From positions 62,001 to 126,000 of the forward strand of contig NZ_VLKG01000005.1 of assembly GCF_007830255.1 (NCBI RefSeq): a stretch of DNA of 64,000 bases, read 5' to 3'. Origin of the DNA: Azomonas agilis (GTDB lineage: Bacteria > Pseudomonadota > Gammaproteobacteria > Pseudomonadales > Pseudomonadaceae). The notes below the pieces were generated by a model. That model searched no databases. It had not been told where the DNA came from and saw only the letters and a list, made by a program, of their open reading frames with translations. The translations under genes and the position numbers were made by a program. This document shows positions 38,591-46,246 of the stretch, piece after piece. Numbering within the stretch: position 1 is the first letter of the stretch; each line of letters begins with the position of its first letter.

Positions 38591-38621
38591 CGAGGCTAGA
38601 ATTAACTAACCTTTAGTCTCG
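38591..38621 (-). promoter_or_regulatory. Imperfect dyad at the cus operon promoter
   Basis: CGAGGCTA and TAGTCTCG (seven of eight positions matching) are inverted around a 15-base spacer, which contains the small palindrome CTAACCTTTAG. The dyad is 7-37 bases upstream of the first cus gene start, where a copper sensor would be expected to bind. It does not match the usual CueR or CopR boxes. Confidence 0.35.
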
Positions 38622-38667
38622 CATACCTAATCAAATTAATAAAAGCTAGCCAGATATGCCTAAAATT

Positions 38668-38794
38668 TTTACTTGGCATGATATTTGCGCTATTGCATTT
38701 TTCGCAAAACAAGCTAATTTCAGTAGCAAGAGCGCCCGCAATGGGTTTATGTTGTTGTATCATATAAACAACGTAAAAATATTGCGGGTTTTTT
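38668..38794 (+). ncRNA. Putative structured RNA with terminator, upstream of the AbiF-like gene
   Basis: A small hairpin (TTTGCG 38684-38689 with CGCAAA 38703-38708) is followed by a long one. In the long hairpin CCCGCAAT (38735-38742) pairs perfectly with ATTGCGGG (38781-38788). An inner stem pairs GTTGTT (38751-38756) with AACAAC (38767-38772), and TTTAT/GTAAA pairs lie in between. Six Ts (38789-38794) follow, then one A and the ATG of the next gene. The shape is that of an intrinsic terminator and the position matches RNA antitoxin genes that precede a toxin. The 5' end is unknown; TTTACT at 38668 and TATTGC 17 bases later could be a promoter. Confidence 0.5.
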
Positions 38795-38795
38795 A

Positions 38796-39809
38796 ATGAG
38801 CGAAAGAAAAGTTTATGACAAGCCATTCCTTTCACCACTAGCTCTTGTAACTGAGTATTTGCCGAGGAAAGGCCTGCTTGTAAATGTAACGTCAGAAGAA
38901 AAAGAGTTCGCAACATCTGTTTTATCACAAATAAACTGGTATAAATTAAAAATATATTTCTACCCATTTCTTGATAGAGAAAAAAACAACCAAGACCAAG
39001 ACCAAGACCAAGAGATGTATATAAAAGAAGTAAATTTTGAGTTTGGCCTTAACTTATATAGACTAGACGAAGAGATAAGAAATCTACTAATAAAATATCT
39101 ACTTCCGATAGAAATAATATCAAATACTATAATTGACCAGTCTATAACAGAGTGGACAAAAGATTCATTTTGGTATCTAGATGATGCCTACTTTTCACAG
39201 AATACGCCCATTCATGAACGAGCAAAAATAAATGACAGCTTATTAAAAGAAAGTAAAGCAGAGTCAAATCATAACTTTTCTCGCCATTACTTAAACAAGT
39301 ATAGCAGCCCATGTAAATCCTACCGAAATCTACCGCCATTTTGGATAGCTAATGAGCTGATTTCATTCGATGTCTTTCTTAACTTACTCGACAAGCTTAA
39401 TTACCAAGCTTTTGATAAAGACGGTGAAAACTGCTTAGATCTAGCTGCTAGGAAAATTGGTGTTAATTCTTTTAAGGACCTTAAAAACTGGCTTGCAGCA
39501 TTTAAAGATGCGAGAAATAAAGCTTGTCATAGCAATAGAGTATGGAATACTTGGCTAAAAACTCCAAGGGGGATAGTTAACTATGATGGATTGGGTGATA
39601 AAAACAATCTGAAAGAAAACACAATTTACTTGATTTTTACAGCAATAAAAATCGTTTACAACAAAAACAGGTGGCATGCAAGCAATATGTCCTTGAAGGA
39701 TGATTTATCCGAAATAATAAACAGATATAAAAACAAAGTTGGATCCGTAGATTTAGAGCGCGAAATGTACTTTCCAAATAACTGGGGAGATCTTGAAGTT
39801 TGGTCTTAG
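38796..39809 (+). CDS. Abi_2/AbiF-like HEPN protein (abortive infection or RNA-regulated toxin)
   Basis: The 337-residue protein matches the Abi_2 (AbiD/AbiF) pattern: KPFLSPLALVTEYLPRKGL at the N-terminus, then INWYKLKIYFYPF, LYRLDEEIRNLL and PIEII, and a C-terminal HEPN RNase motif. That motif, R-x4-H, is Arg240 to His245 in DARNKACHSNRVWN. Related proteins abort phage infection, and AbiF proteins have been reported to pair with an RNA antitoxin. A hexanucleotide repeat encodes QDQDQDQ near residues 66-72. The gene is clearly AT-richer than its neighbours and sits alone, indicating transfer. No Shine-Dalgarno sequence is present; the terminator-like hairpin ends one base before the ATG, so expression may depend on readthrough. 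Confidence 0.85.
   Translation: MSERKVYDKPFLSPLALVTEYLPRKGLLVNVTSEEKEFATSVLSQINWYKLKIYFYPFLDREKNNQDQDQDQEMYIKEVNFEFGLNLYRLDEEIRNLLIKYLLPIEIISNTIIDQSITEWTKDSFWYLDDAYFSQNTPIHERAKINDSLLKESKAESNHNFSRHYLNKYSSPCKSYRNLPPFWIANELISFDVFLNLLDKLNYQAFDKDGENCLDLAARKIGVNSFKDLKNWLAAFKDARNKACHSNRVWNTWLKTPRGIVNYDGLGDKNNLKENTIYLIFTAIKIVYNKNRWHASNMSLKDDLSEIINRYKNKVGSVDLEREMYFPNNWGDLEVWS
38991..39014 (+). repeat. CAAGAC hexamer tandem repeat inside the AbiF-like gene
   Basis: Just under four copies of a six-base unit encode Gln-Asp pairs. Slippage would change protein length by two residues without shifting the frame. The repeat sits between the two N-terminal structural segments, probably in a surface loop. Confidence 0.8.
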
Positions 39810-40093
39810 GTGAAGCCTCTCCTCATCAGCTTAACGGCTAGGGAGTGAGCGTTTGTGTTTACACACAAACTCTAACTTTCCATGCCGAAAACGCCGATAA
39901 GCCCGTACGTCGACTACTTTTGCCTTCATACTGCCTCCCTTGTCTTCGTTATACGCCAGTTTTGGGAACTGACACCCAAGCTAGCCAAAGCATGCTAAAC
40001 ATTGGGAAAGAAGAATGGAGAGGCTCCATCTTTAGGGTAACAAAATAAATAAGAAGCTCAAGCGTTTTCCAACACTGCTGCACGGTTAGCGAG
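39810..40093. other. Intergenic region between the AbiF-like gene and trmA
   Basis: About 284 bases with no supported gene; a 67-codon plus-strand frame (39845-40048) has no motif or ribosome-binding site. A perfect eight-pair hairpin GTTTGTGT/ACACAAAC with a TTAC loop (39851-39870) lies 41 bases after the AbiF-like stop and could end its transcript, although no T-run follows. A palindrome GGTTAGC-GA-GCTAACC (40084-40099) straddles the trmA stop codon. Confidence 0.5.
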
Positions 40094-41197
40094 CTAACCC
40101 ATAAACATTTCACCCCGCCGCTCCAACAACACCCCCGACTCCATATGATGGGTATAGGGAAACTGGTCAAACAGCGCACAGCGGCTAATCCGATGCGTAT
40201 CCTGAAGCTGGGCGATATTTTGCGCCAAGGTTTCCGGGTTGCAGGAAATGTAGAGGATGCGCGGAAAGCGTCGCGCCAATTCACAGGTATCCACATCCAT
40301 ACCGGCGCGCGGCGGGTCGACAAAAATAGTGCCGAATTGGTAAGCGGCTAAGTCGATGCCTTCCAAACGCCGGAAGGGACGCACGCCATTCAAGGCTTGG
40401 GTCAGCTCCTCGGCGGAGAGGCGCACCAAGCGAATATTGTCGATGCCGTTATCATCCAGATTAGCCAAGGCGGCATTGACCGAAGTTTTGCTGATTTCCG
40501 TCGCCAATACCTGCCGCACCCGCCGCGATAAAGGCAGGGTGAAATTGCCATTGCCGCAGTACAGCTCCAGCAGGTCGTCTTCGCGCTGACCCAAGGCGTC
40601 ATAGGCCCAGTGCAGCATCTTCAGGTTCACTGTGCCGTTCGGCTGGGTAAAAGCGCCCTCCGGCTGACGGTAGCTATAGCTTTGGCCCGCAATGCTCAGC
40701 TCTTCGGTGACAAAATCCTGTCCGATGACTAAGCGCTGGCCTTTAGAACGCCCGACCAAAGAAACGCCCAGATCATCAGCCAGCCGTTTTGCAGCAGCCT
40801 GCCAGTCGTCTTTGAGGGGGCGGTGGTAGCACAGAGTAATCAGGGCTTCACCGCTTAGGGTGGTGAGAAACTCCACTTGAAAGAGTTTGAACCCCAGCAC
40901 CGAATCAGCCCAAGCCGCTTTCAGGCGCGGCATCAAATCGTTAATGCGCTGGCTGGCGATGGGAAAATCTTCCAGCAAAATTGGCGTGTGTTTGTCGCCC
41001 GGTGCAAACATGGCGTAGTGCCGATCTTCCCCTTCCCGCCACAAGCGAAACTCAGCCCGCAGCCGGTAATTCAGGCGCGGCGATTCGAACACCTCCGGCT
41101 CTGGCGCGTTAAAGGGCGCGAGCAGCTCACGCAGGCGCTGCTGCTTTTCGGCCAGTTGGGTACTGTAGGTGCTGGGGTCGAAGGCGGAGTAACTCAT
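40094..41197 (-). CDS. trmA: tRNA (uracil-5-)-methyltransferase TrmA
   Basis: Makes 5-methyluridine at position 54 of the tRNA T-loop using S-adenosylmethionine. The Rossmann methyltransferase core has [14 protein letters not shown] (SAM site), [10 protein letters not shown], and the nucleophile motif [11 protein letters not shown] with the catalytic cysteine. The C-terminal glutamate lies in [10 protein letters not shown]. Length 367 from ATG 41197 fits E. coli TrmA (366). An in-frame start at 41215 adds six residues and is less likely. There is no iron-sulfur Cys cluster, which separates it from RlmC/RlmD. Confidence 0.95.
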   Translation of the reverse strand: MSYSAFDPSTYSTQLAEKQQRLRELLAPFNAPEPEVFESPRLNYRLRAEFRLWREGEDRHYAMFAPGDKHTPILLEDFPIASQRINDLMPRLKAAWADSVLGFKLFQVEFLTTLSGEALITLCYHRPLKDDWQAAAKRLADDLGVSLVGRSKGQRLVIGQDFVTEELSIAGQSYSYRQPEGAFTQPNGTVNLKMLHWAYDALGQREDDLLELYCGNGNFTLPLSRRVRQVLATEISKTSVNAALANLDDNGIDNIRLVRLSAEELTQALNGVRPFRRLEGIDLAAYQFGTIFVDPPRAGMDVDTCELARRFPRILYISCNPETLAQNIAQLQDTHRISRCALFDQFPYTHHMESGVLLERRGEMFMG

Positions 41198-41293
41198 GGT
41201 GCGGCCTAATGACAAAATTTAGGCGCGCATTATGCGGTAAAGCGGGTGGTTTGTGTGCTTACTGGCTATGGGGGAGTGTTTTGCCTTACCGAT

Positions 41294-41328
41294 AAAAGCC
41301 CCACTGAATCACTCCAGCGGGGCTTTTT
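41294..41328 (-). terminator. Terminator after typA
   Basis: A 13-pair stem with one mismatch (AAAAGCCCC(A)CTG with CAG(C)GGGGCTTTT) and T-runs on both strands, 24 bases past the typA stop. It separates typA from trmA. Confidence 0.85.
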
Positions 41329-41351
41329 GATTTATGGCTCAGGTTTAAGAA

Positions 41352-43169
41352 TTAAACCTTGCTGCGCTCGTAACGCTTACGGTCGTTTTCGTTCAGGTAT
41401 TTCTTACGCAGACGGATGGACTTTGGCGTTACTTCCACCAGCTCGTCGTCGTCGATGAACTCTAGCGCTTGCTCCAGAGTGAACTTCAGCGCCGGAGTCA
41501 GTTGGATGGTTTCGTCCTTACCGGAAGCGCGCATGTTGTCGAGCTTCTTGGCCTTAGTGGGGTTGATCACCAGATCGCTGTCGCGGCTGTGGATACCGGC
41601 CAATTGACCTTCGTATACCTCGTCACCGGGAGACAGGAACAGCTTGCCGCGGTCTTGCAGGGTTTCCAGCGAGTAGGTCAGAGCGGTACCGGTCGCCATA
41701 GATACCAGCACGCCGTTTTGACGGTGGCCGACTTCGCCGGTTTTGATCGGGCCATAGTGACTGAAGGTGCTGGTCAGAATGCCGGTACCGGAGGTCATGG
41801 TCAGGAAGGTGTTACGGAAACCGATCAGACCACGGGCTGGAATGGTGTATTCCAGACGCAGACGGCCTTTGCCATCAGGGATCATGTTGGTCATGTCACC
41901 CTTACGCAGACCCATTTGCTCCATGATCGGGCCTTGGTGCTGCTCTTCGATGTCGATGGTGACGTTTTCGTAGGGCTCTTGTTTCTCGCCGTCGACTTCG
42001 ATGATCACCACTTCCGGGCGACCTACGGCCAGCTCGAAGCCTTCGCGGCGCATGTTTTCGATCAGTACCGAGAGGTGCAGCTCACCACGGCCAGAGACTT
42101 TGAATTTCTCAGGGCTGTCGCCTTGCTCAACGCGCAGGGCTACGTTGTGCAGCAGTTCTTTTTCCAGACGGTCTTTGATGTTACGGCTGGTGACGAACTT
42201 GCCTTCCTTACCGGCAAAGGGTGAGTCGTTGACTTGGAAGGTCATGGACACGGTGGGCTGATCCACGGTCAGAGGTGGCAGGGCCTCGACGTTTTGTTGA
42301 TCGCACAGAGTGTCGGAGATGAACAGCTCTTCCATACCGCTGACGCATACGATGTCACCCGCCGTCGCTTCCGGCACCTCAACGCGCTGCAAGCCGTGGT
42401 GACCCATGATCTTCAGGATACGGCCATTGCGTTTTTTGCCATCCGCACCGATCGCCGTTACCGGAGTGTTGGACTTGATAGTACCGCGTGCAATACGACC
42501 GATACCGATCACACCGAGGAAGCTGTTGTAGTCCAACTGGGAGATTTGCATCTGGAACGGGCCTTCGGTATCAACCTTGGGCGCAGGCACATAGTCGATG
42601 ATGGCTTGGAACAGCGCATCCATGTTGTCGCCCATAGCTTCGTGGTCCAGACCGGAAATACCGTTCAGGGCACTGGCGTAAACGATGGGGAAGTCCAGTT
42701 GCTCATCGGTAGCACCCAGGTTATCGAACAGGTCGAAAATCTGGTCAATCACCCAATCCGGACGCGCGCCGGGACGGTCGATCTTGTTCACCACCACGAT
42801 GGGGCGCAGACCGGCTTTAAATGCCTTCTGGGTTACGAAACGGGTTTGGGGCATGGGGCCGTCTTGGGCATCCACCACCAGCAGTACGGAGTCCACCATG
42901 GACATCACGCGCTCTACTTCGCCGCCGAAGTCAGCGTGTCCGGGGGTGTCCACGATATTGATGTTGTAGCCGTTCCATTTGATGGCGGTGTTTTTGGCCA
43001 AAATGGTAATGCCGCGCTCTTTCTCCTGATCGTTGGAGTCCATCACGCGCTCGCTTTCCGCTTCTTTACGGTCGAGGGTGCCGGAGAGCTTGAGCAGTTT
43101 GTCTACCAGAGTGGTTTTGCCATGGTCAACGTGGGCGATGATGGCAATGTTACGCAGTTGTTCGATCAC
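41352..43169 (-). CDS. typA: Ribosome-associated GTPase TypA (BipA)
   Basis: Translational GTPase involved in ribosome assembly at low temperature and stress adaptation. At 605 residues it has the G1 motif [10 protein letters not shown], the [13 protein letters not shown]3 motif and [12 protein letters not shown] (G4). Elongation-factor-like domains II, III and V follow, then the BipA-specific C-terminal domain. The start is GTG 43169, beginning [20 protein letters not shown] as in the family, with AGGA about ten bases upstream. It lies near thiI and glnA in P. aeruginosa too, although here glnA is 36 kb away. Confidence 0.96.
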   Translation of the reverse strand: MIEQLRNIAIIAHVDHGKTTLVDKLLKLSGTLDRKEAESERVMDSNDQEKERGITILAKNTAIKWNGYNINIVDTPGHADFGGEVERVMSMVDSVLLVVDAQDGPMPQTRFVTQKAFKAGLRPIVVVNKIDRPGARPDWVIDQIFDLFDNLGATDEQLDFPIVYASALNGISGLDHEAMGDNMDALFQAIIDYVPAPKVDTEGPFQMQISQLDYNSFLGVIGIGRIARGTIKSNTPVTAIGADGKKRNGRILKIMGHHGLQRVEVPEATAGDIVCVSGMEELFISDTLCDQQNVEALPPLTVDQPTVSMTFQVNDSPFAGKEGKFVTSRNIKDRLEKELLHNVALRVEQGDSPEKFKVSGRGELHLSVLIENMRREGFELAVGRPEVVIIEVDGEKQEPYENVTIDIEEQHQGPIMEQMGLRKGDMTNMIPDGKGRLRLEYTIPARGLIGFRNTFLTMTSGTGILTSTFSHYGPIKTGEVGHRQNGVLVSMATGTALTYSLETLQDRGKLFLSPGDEVYEGQLAGIHSRDSDLVINPTKAKKLDNMRASGKDETIQLTPALKFTLEQALEFIDDDELVEVTPKSIRLRKKYLNENDRKRYERSKV

Positions 43170-43304
43170 AATAACTATCCTGAAAAGGGTAAAACGGAAA
43201 ACAAGGCAAAAGGGCTAAACGCCAAAGTCCACCGACAAGTCGGGGGGGTGTTTGCGACGGCGGGCACTGCGCCGGATGGAGTTGATACTCATAGCCTGCT
43301 CCAG

Positions 43305-44768
43305 TCAGCGAGCCACGCTGGGTCGGTAGACCCGCACGTTCACATGGCCCTCACTCAACAGGTGATGAGCATGCAGGCGGCTCATGACACCCTGATCGCA
43401 ATACAGTAGGTATTGGCGGCTGGCATCCAGCTCTTTAAAACGATTGTTCACGGCGTAGAAGGGCAGGCACTGGACTTCTACCCCGGCGATGCTCAGCGGC
43501 TCGTCTTCGGCTTGATCAGGATGGCGAATGTCCAACACCACCTGACCGGACAGGGCCTCGGCCACTTCTTCCACCTGAATGTCTTTGCCCAGCTCTTCGA
43601 TCACATGGTCGATGCTGACTTGGCGCGCACGCTCTAAAGCACGCTCCAGCACCTGCATGTCGAAGCGGCTTTCCTCGTGCTCCACCCGGCCGCGTTTGGC
43701 TTGGGTGGTGGGATTGACCGAAATAACGCCGCAGTATTCCGGCATATGCTTGGCAAAGTCGGCACTGCCAATCTGTTCGGCGGTGTCGATGATGTCTTGC
43801 TTGTGGGTGGCAATCAGCGGCCGCAGTACCAACATCTCCGTAGCCGAATCGATCACCGACAGATTAGGCAGGGTTTGGCTGGATACTTGGGAGATGGCCT
43901 CACCCGTCACCAATGCGTTGATGTGCAGACGCTCGGCAATTTGGGTGGCAGCGCGTAGCATCATGCGTTTCAGCACCACACCCATGTAGCTGTCGTCCAC
44001 GTTTTTCAGGATTTCCCCCACCACTTCTTCAAAGGGCACGCTGATAAACAGCACGCGGTGGGAGCTGCCGTACTTTTTCCACAGGTAATGGGCGACTTCC
44101 ATCACTCCCAACTCGTGGGCACGGCCACCGAGGTTGAAGAAGCAAAAATGGGTCATCAAACCACGGCGCATGATTTGCCAGGCCGCTACGGTGGAGTCAT
44201 AACCGCCGGACATCAGTACCAGCGTTTGTTCCAACGCGCCGAGCGGATAACCGCCCAAGCCTTGGTGCTGACGATGGATCACAAACAGGCGCTGATCGCG
44301 GATTTCCATCCGTACCCGCACTTGAGGATTTTTCAGGTCAATGCCCGCCGCACCGCACTGTTGGCGCAGTTGGCTGCCGATGTAGCGCTCTACATCCATC
44401 GAGCTAAAAGGGTGTTTGCCCGCACGTTTACAGTGTACGGCAAAAATTTTGCCCGGCAGTTGGTCAGCATAGTGGTGCAGGCACTTATCCAGAATGTCGT
44501 CGAAATCGCCCAGCGGGTACTCGTGCACCTCCAAAAAGTGGGCAATTCCCGGCGTATGGGTCAGGCGCTCGATCATCTCAGCCAGAATCGAGGGCTCGGT
44601 GACGGCGGTATTCAGCTCCACATTGTCCCACTCGCCTTCAATACGCACCTCAGGATCAAGGTCGCGCAGAATGGAGCGAACATTCTTCGCTAATTGGCGG
44701 ATAAAACGCTTGCGTACCGGACGACTCTTGATGGTGATTTCCGGGAAAACTTTGAGGATCAGCTTCAT
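43305..44768 (-). CDS. thiI: tRNA 4-thiouridine synthetase ThiI with rhodanese domain
   Basis: Transfers sulfur to tRNA U8 and, in many bacteria, to ThiS for thiazole synthesis. It has an N-terminal ferredoxin-like/THUMP region (about 1-165), an adenylating PP-loop [10 protein letters not shown] (about 184-193) and a catalytic Cys in [14 protein letters not shown]-terminal rhodanese-type domain follows with the persulfide Cys in [12 protein letters not shown]. Both functional cysteines known from E. coli are present. Length 487 is expected; ATG 44768 gives the family start [19 protein letters not shown]. The longer frame to 44879 is not family-like. Confidence 0.95.
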   Translation of the reverse strand: MKLILKVFPEITIKSRPVRKRFIRQLAKNVRSILRDLDPEVRIEGEWDNVELNTAVTEPSILAEMIERLTHTPGIAHFLEVHEYPLGDFDDILDKCLHHYADQLPGKIFAVHCKRAGKHPFSSMDVERYIGSQLRQQCGAAGIDLKNPQVRVRMEIRDQRLFVIHRQHQGLGGYPLGALEQTLVLMSGGYDSTVAAWQIMRRGLMTHFCFFNLGGRAHELGVMEVAHYLWKKYGSSHRVLFISVPFEEVVGEILKNVDDSYMGVVLKRMMLRAATQIAERLHINALVTGEAISQVSSQTLPNLSVIDSATEMLVLRPLIATHKQDIIDTAEQIGSADFAKHMPEYCGVISVNPTTQAKRGRVEHEESRFDMQVLERALERARQVSIDHVIEELGKDIQVEEVAEALSGQVVLDIRHPDQAEDEPLSIAGVEVQCLPFYAVNNRFKELDASRQYLLYCDQGVMSRLHAHHLLSEGHVNVRVYRPSVAR

Positions 44769-44846
44769 GAATGCGGCGGTAGGAGCGGGGGGCTGTGAAA
44801 AAAGGCCCAAAGTATAGCCGAAATGCCTTGCTCTGAATGAACTTTT

Positions 44847-44877
44847 GCAGACCGTAGAGCGAAAAGCTCGGGTCTGC
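44847..44877. repeat. Long hairpin upstream of thiI
   Basis: GCAGACC pairs with GGTCTGC and GAGC with GCTC around a GAAAA loop, separated by a small asymmetric internal loop. It lies between the receiver gene and thiI on the minus strand, about 80 bases before the thiI start. There is no T-run on either side and no match to the TPP riboswitch. It may be a leader element of thiI. Confidence 0.4.
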
Positions 44878-44901
44878 ATCGGTTCTTATACGATAGGTAG
44901 G

Positions 44902-45306
44902 TTAAGTGCCGTAAGCACTTTGAGGCGCAATCGCCCTAAGTTTGGGGCTTGATAGGTCAGTCAGTAGGTGAGCCAAGCGCTCTTTGGCCACGGGCTTTAA
45001 CAGGTAGCCTTTGGCGCCTTGGCGGCGCGCCCATATTTCGTCGGTTTCTTGGTCACGATTACTGGTGATGATCACCGGAATATGGGTGGTTTCCGCATCC
45101 ATACTGAGTTGGCGGGTCGCCTGAAAACCATTTAGACCCGGCAATAAAATATCCATTACGACCGCATCGGGTTGCTCTTCACGAGCCAGTACCACGCCGT
45201 CGGCTCCATTTTCAGCGCTTAACACCTGATGTCCTAACTGCTCTAACAGGCTTTTGAGCTTGGAAAGCTCTGTTGAAGAGTGATCGACAATCAAAACACG
45301 GGCCAT
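44902..45306 (-). CDS. PilH-like single-domain response regulator
   Basis: A 134-residue stand-alone receiver very similar to PilH in layout: MARVLIVDHSS at the start, AENGADGVVLA, the phospho-acceptor Asp in VVMDILLPGLNGFQATRQL, IITSNRDQETDEIW and YLLKPVAKE. PilH normally tunes type IV pilus twitching and cAMP through ChpA. No pil-chp genes are present here, so it is an orphan paralogue. The usual acidic pair after strand one (Asp-Asp) is Asp-His, which should weaken metal binding. ATG 45306 has GAGAGA close upstream; the longer frame to 45405 is not family-like. Confidence 0.82.
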   Translation of the reverse strand: MARVLIVDHSSTELSKLKSLLEQLGHQVLSAENGADGVVLAREEQPDAVVMDILLPGLNGFQATRQLSMDAETTHIPVIITSNRDQETDEIWARRQGAKGYLLKPVAKERLAHLLTDLSSPKLRAIAPQSAYGT

Positions 45307-45645
45307 GATGTCTCTCGAACAGTGATGATGAACATAAAACCCACAGCAAAGGCTCTGGAATCGGGAGCGCCGCTTATACGGGAAACGGCTTTCATGGGCA
45401 AGCATTAGCGCTTTCCATAGTGCGTTTATTCAGAATAGCTAAATTTTTTAGGCTACTGGATTGATGTTTTCTTGCCATTTCCAAGACAGCATACGCCTTT
45501 CTAAAACGCCGCCAAGAGATTAATTAAAGTGCAGTGCTTTTAGGCTATTTTCCAGACGAGGGGTTATGGAGAGGATTTTTAGCTGCTGCTAAGTGAGGTT
45601 CATGGGTCAGTGGCTCAGTCCTTTGGGCCACTGTACGTTGATGGA
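45307..45645. other. Intergenic region between the btuM-like gene and the receiver gene
   Basis: About 340 bases without a gene. A hairpin with perfect seven-pair arms CAGTGGC (45608-45614) and GCCACTG (45627-45633) lies just past the btuM-like stop on the minus strand and may end that operon, although no T-run follows. An imperfect hairpin TAGCTAAA/TTTAGGCTA lies near 45435. The promoter of the receiver gene should be in 45310-45420, but none is clear. Confidence 0.4.
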
Positions 45646-46224
45646 TCAGCGCGGTGTTTTCAGACGCAAATGCACGCCCGAGCGAATGCCTTGAATGCTG
45701 ATATGTACCAGTACCGCTAAGCCAAGGTAGAGCGCCAAGGTGCTCAGATATTGGGGGTAGTAAGTCATAATTCGCTCAGCCAACAGGCTTAGGCTGGGGT
45801 CTGGATAGCGGCCAGAGAAGTACAAAAAACCACCGCCTGAGAACAGGTAGCACACAAAGCTGCTGGCCACTGCGAATAAGCCCAATCTCAACAGGCTGCT
45901 GAGTTGTTCGGAGTGCCAGCGGGCGTACAACCGGCCCCCCAGCCACAGGGCACCGTAGGCGGGAACGAGCATCCAGTAGGCGGGAGATACGCACCAATCA
46001 CTCACGCCTTGCCACTGGATGGCGATAAAGTCCAGCACTGAGGCTTCAATAAACAAGGCCGGAAATACCCAGCGCGGGGTCAGTAAGGCTCCGGCTAGAA
46101 AAAATACCGCCCAAGAGGCACTGGGAAGGTTAATCGCATCAAAGTGATGTCCGCGAGTGACCGCCATTAAGGCAGCTAGTATCAGACCCGCAATGACCTG
46201 CTGGGTTCGGGTGAGGTTCATCAT
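45646..46224 (-). CDS. btuM: BtuM-like solitary S-component for cobalamin uptake
   Basis: A 192-residue integral membrane protein with about six hydrophobic helices. Residues recalled as the cobalamin and cyanide-displacing site of Thiobacillus BtuM (His28, Asp67, Cys80, Tyr85) have counterparts at His26, Asp65, Cys78 and Tyr83, all with the same offset of two. Cys78 is in SDWCVSPAYW. BtuM is an ECF-type substrate-binding subunit that works without an ECF module and can remove the cyano ligand by cysteine coordination. The gene lies 22 bases after btuB behind an AGGAG site, and the pair sits under a cobalamin riboswitch, which supports the call. No btuCDF genes are in the window. Confidence 0.82.
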   Translation of the reverse strand: MMNLTRTQQVIAGLILAALMAVTRGHHFDAINLPSASWAVFFLAGALLTPRWVFPALFIEASVLDFIAIQWQGVSDWCVSPAYWMLVPAYGALWLGGRLYARWHSEQLSSLLRLGLFAVASSFVCYLFSGGGFLYFSGRYPDPSLSLLAERIMTYYPQYLSTLALYLGLAVLVHISIQGIRSGVHLRLKTPR

Positions 46225-46246
46225 AAAAAGCTCCTAAAAGAAAGGC

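Noticed and set aside
38602-38967. 121-codon minus-strand frame overlapping the AbiF-like start
   Set aside because: Explained by AT-rich sequence opposite the hairpin and gene start; no motif.
38991-39014. Short tandem repeats as a CRISPR-like array
   Set aside because: The unit is six bases, directly adjacent and in frame within a coding region; there are no spacers and no cas genes.
39845-40048. 67-codon plus-strand frame after the AbiF-like gene, considered as an antitoxin
   Set aside because: No Shine-Dalgarno sequence and no recognisable domain, it begins at the 39851-39870 hairpin, and the translation looks random.
38585-40100. Direct repeats (att sites) flanking the AT-rich island
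   Set aside because: No matching repeats of useful length were seen at the two edges, and no integrase or transposase gene is present.
41469-43409. Long plus-strand frames opposite typA
   Set aside because: Antisense shadows of typA; low-complexity translations with no ribosome-binding site.
44769-44901. TPP riboswitch in front of thiI
   Set aside because: The conserved CTGAGA and ACCTGATC-type blocks are absent; only an unrelated hairpin is present.
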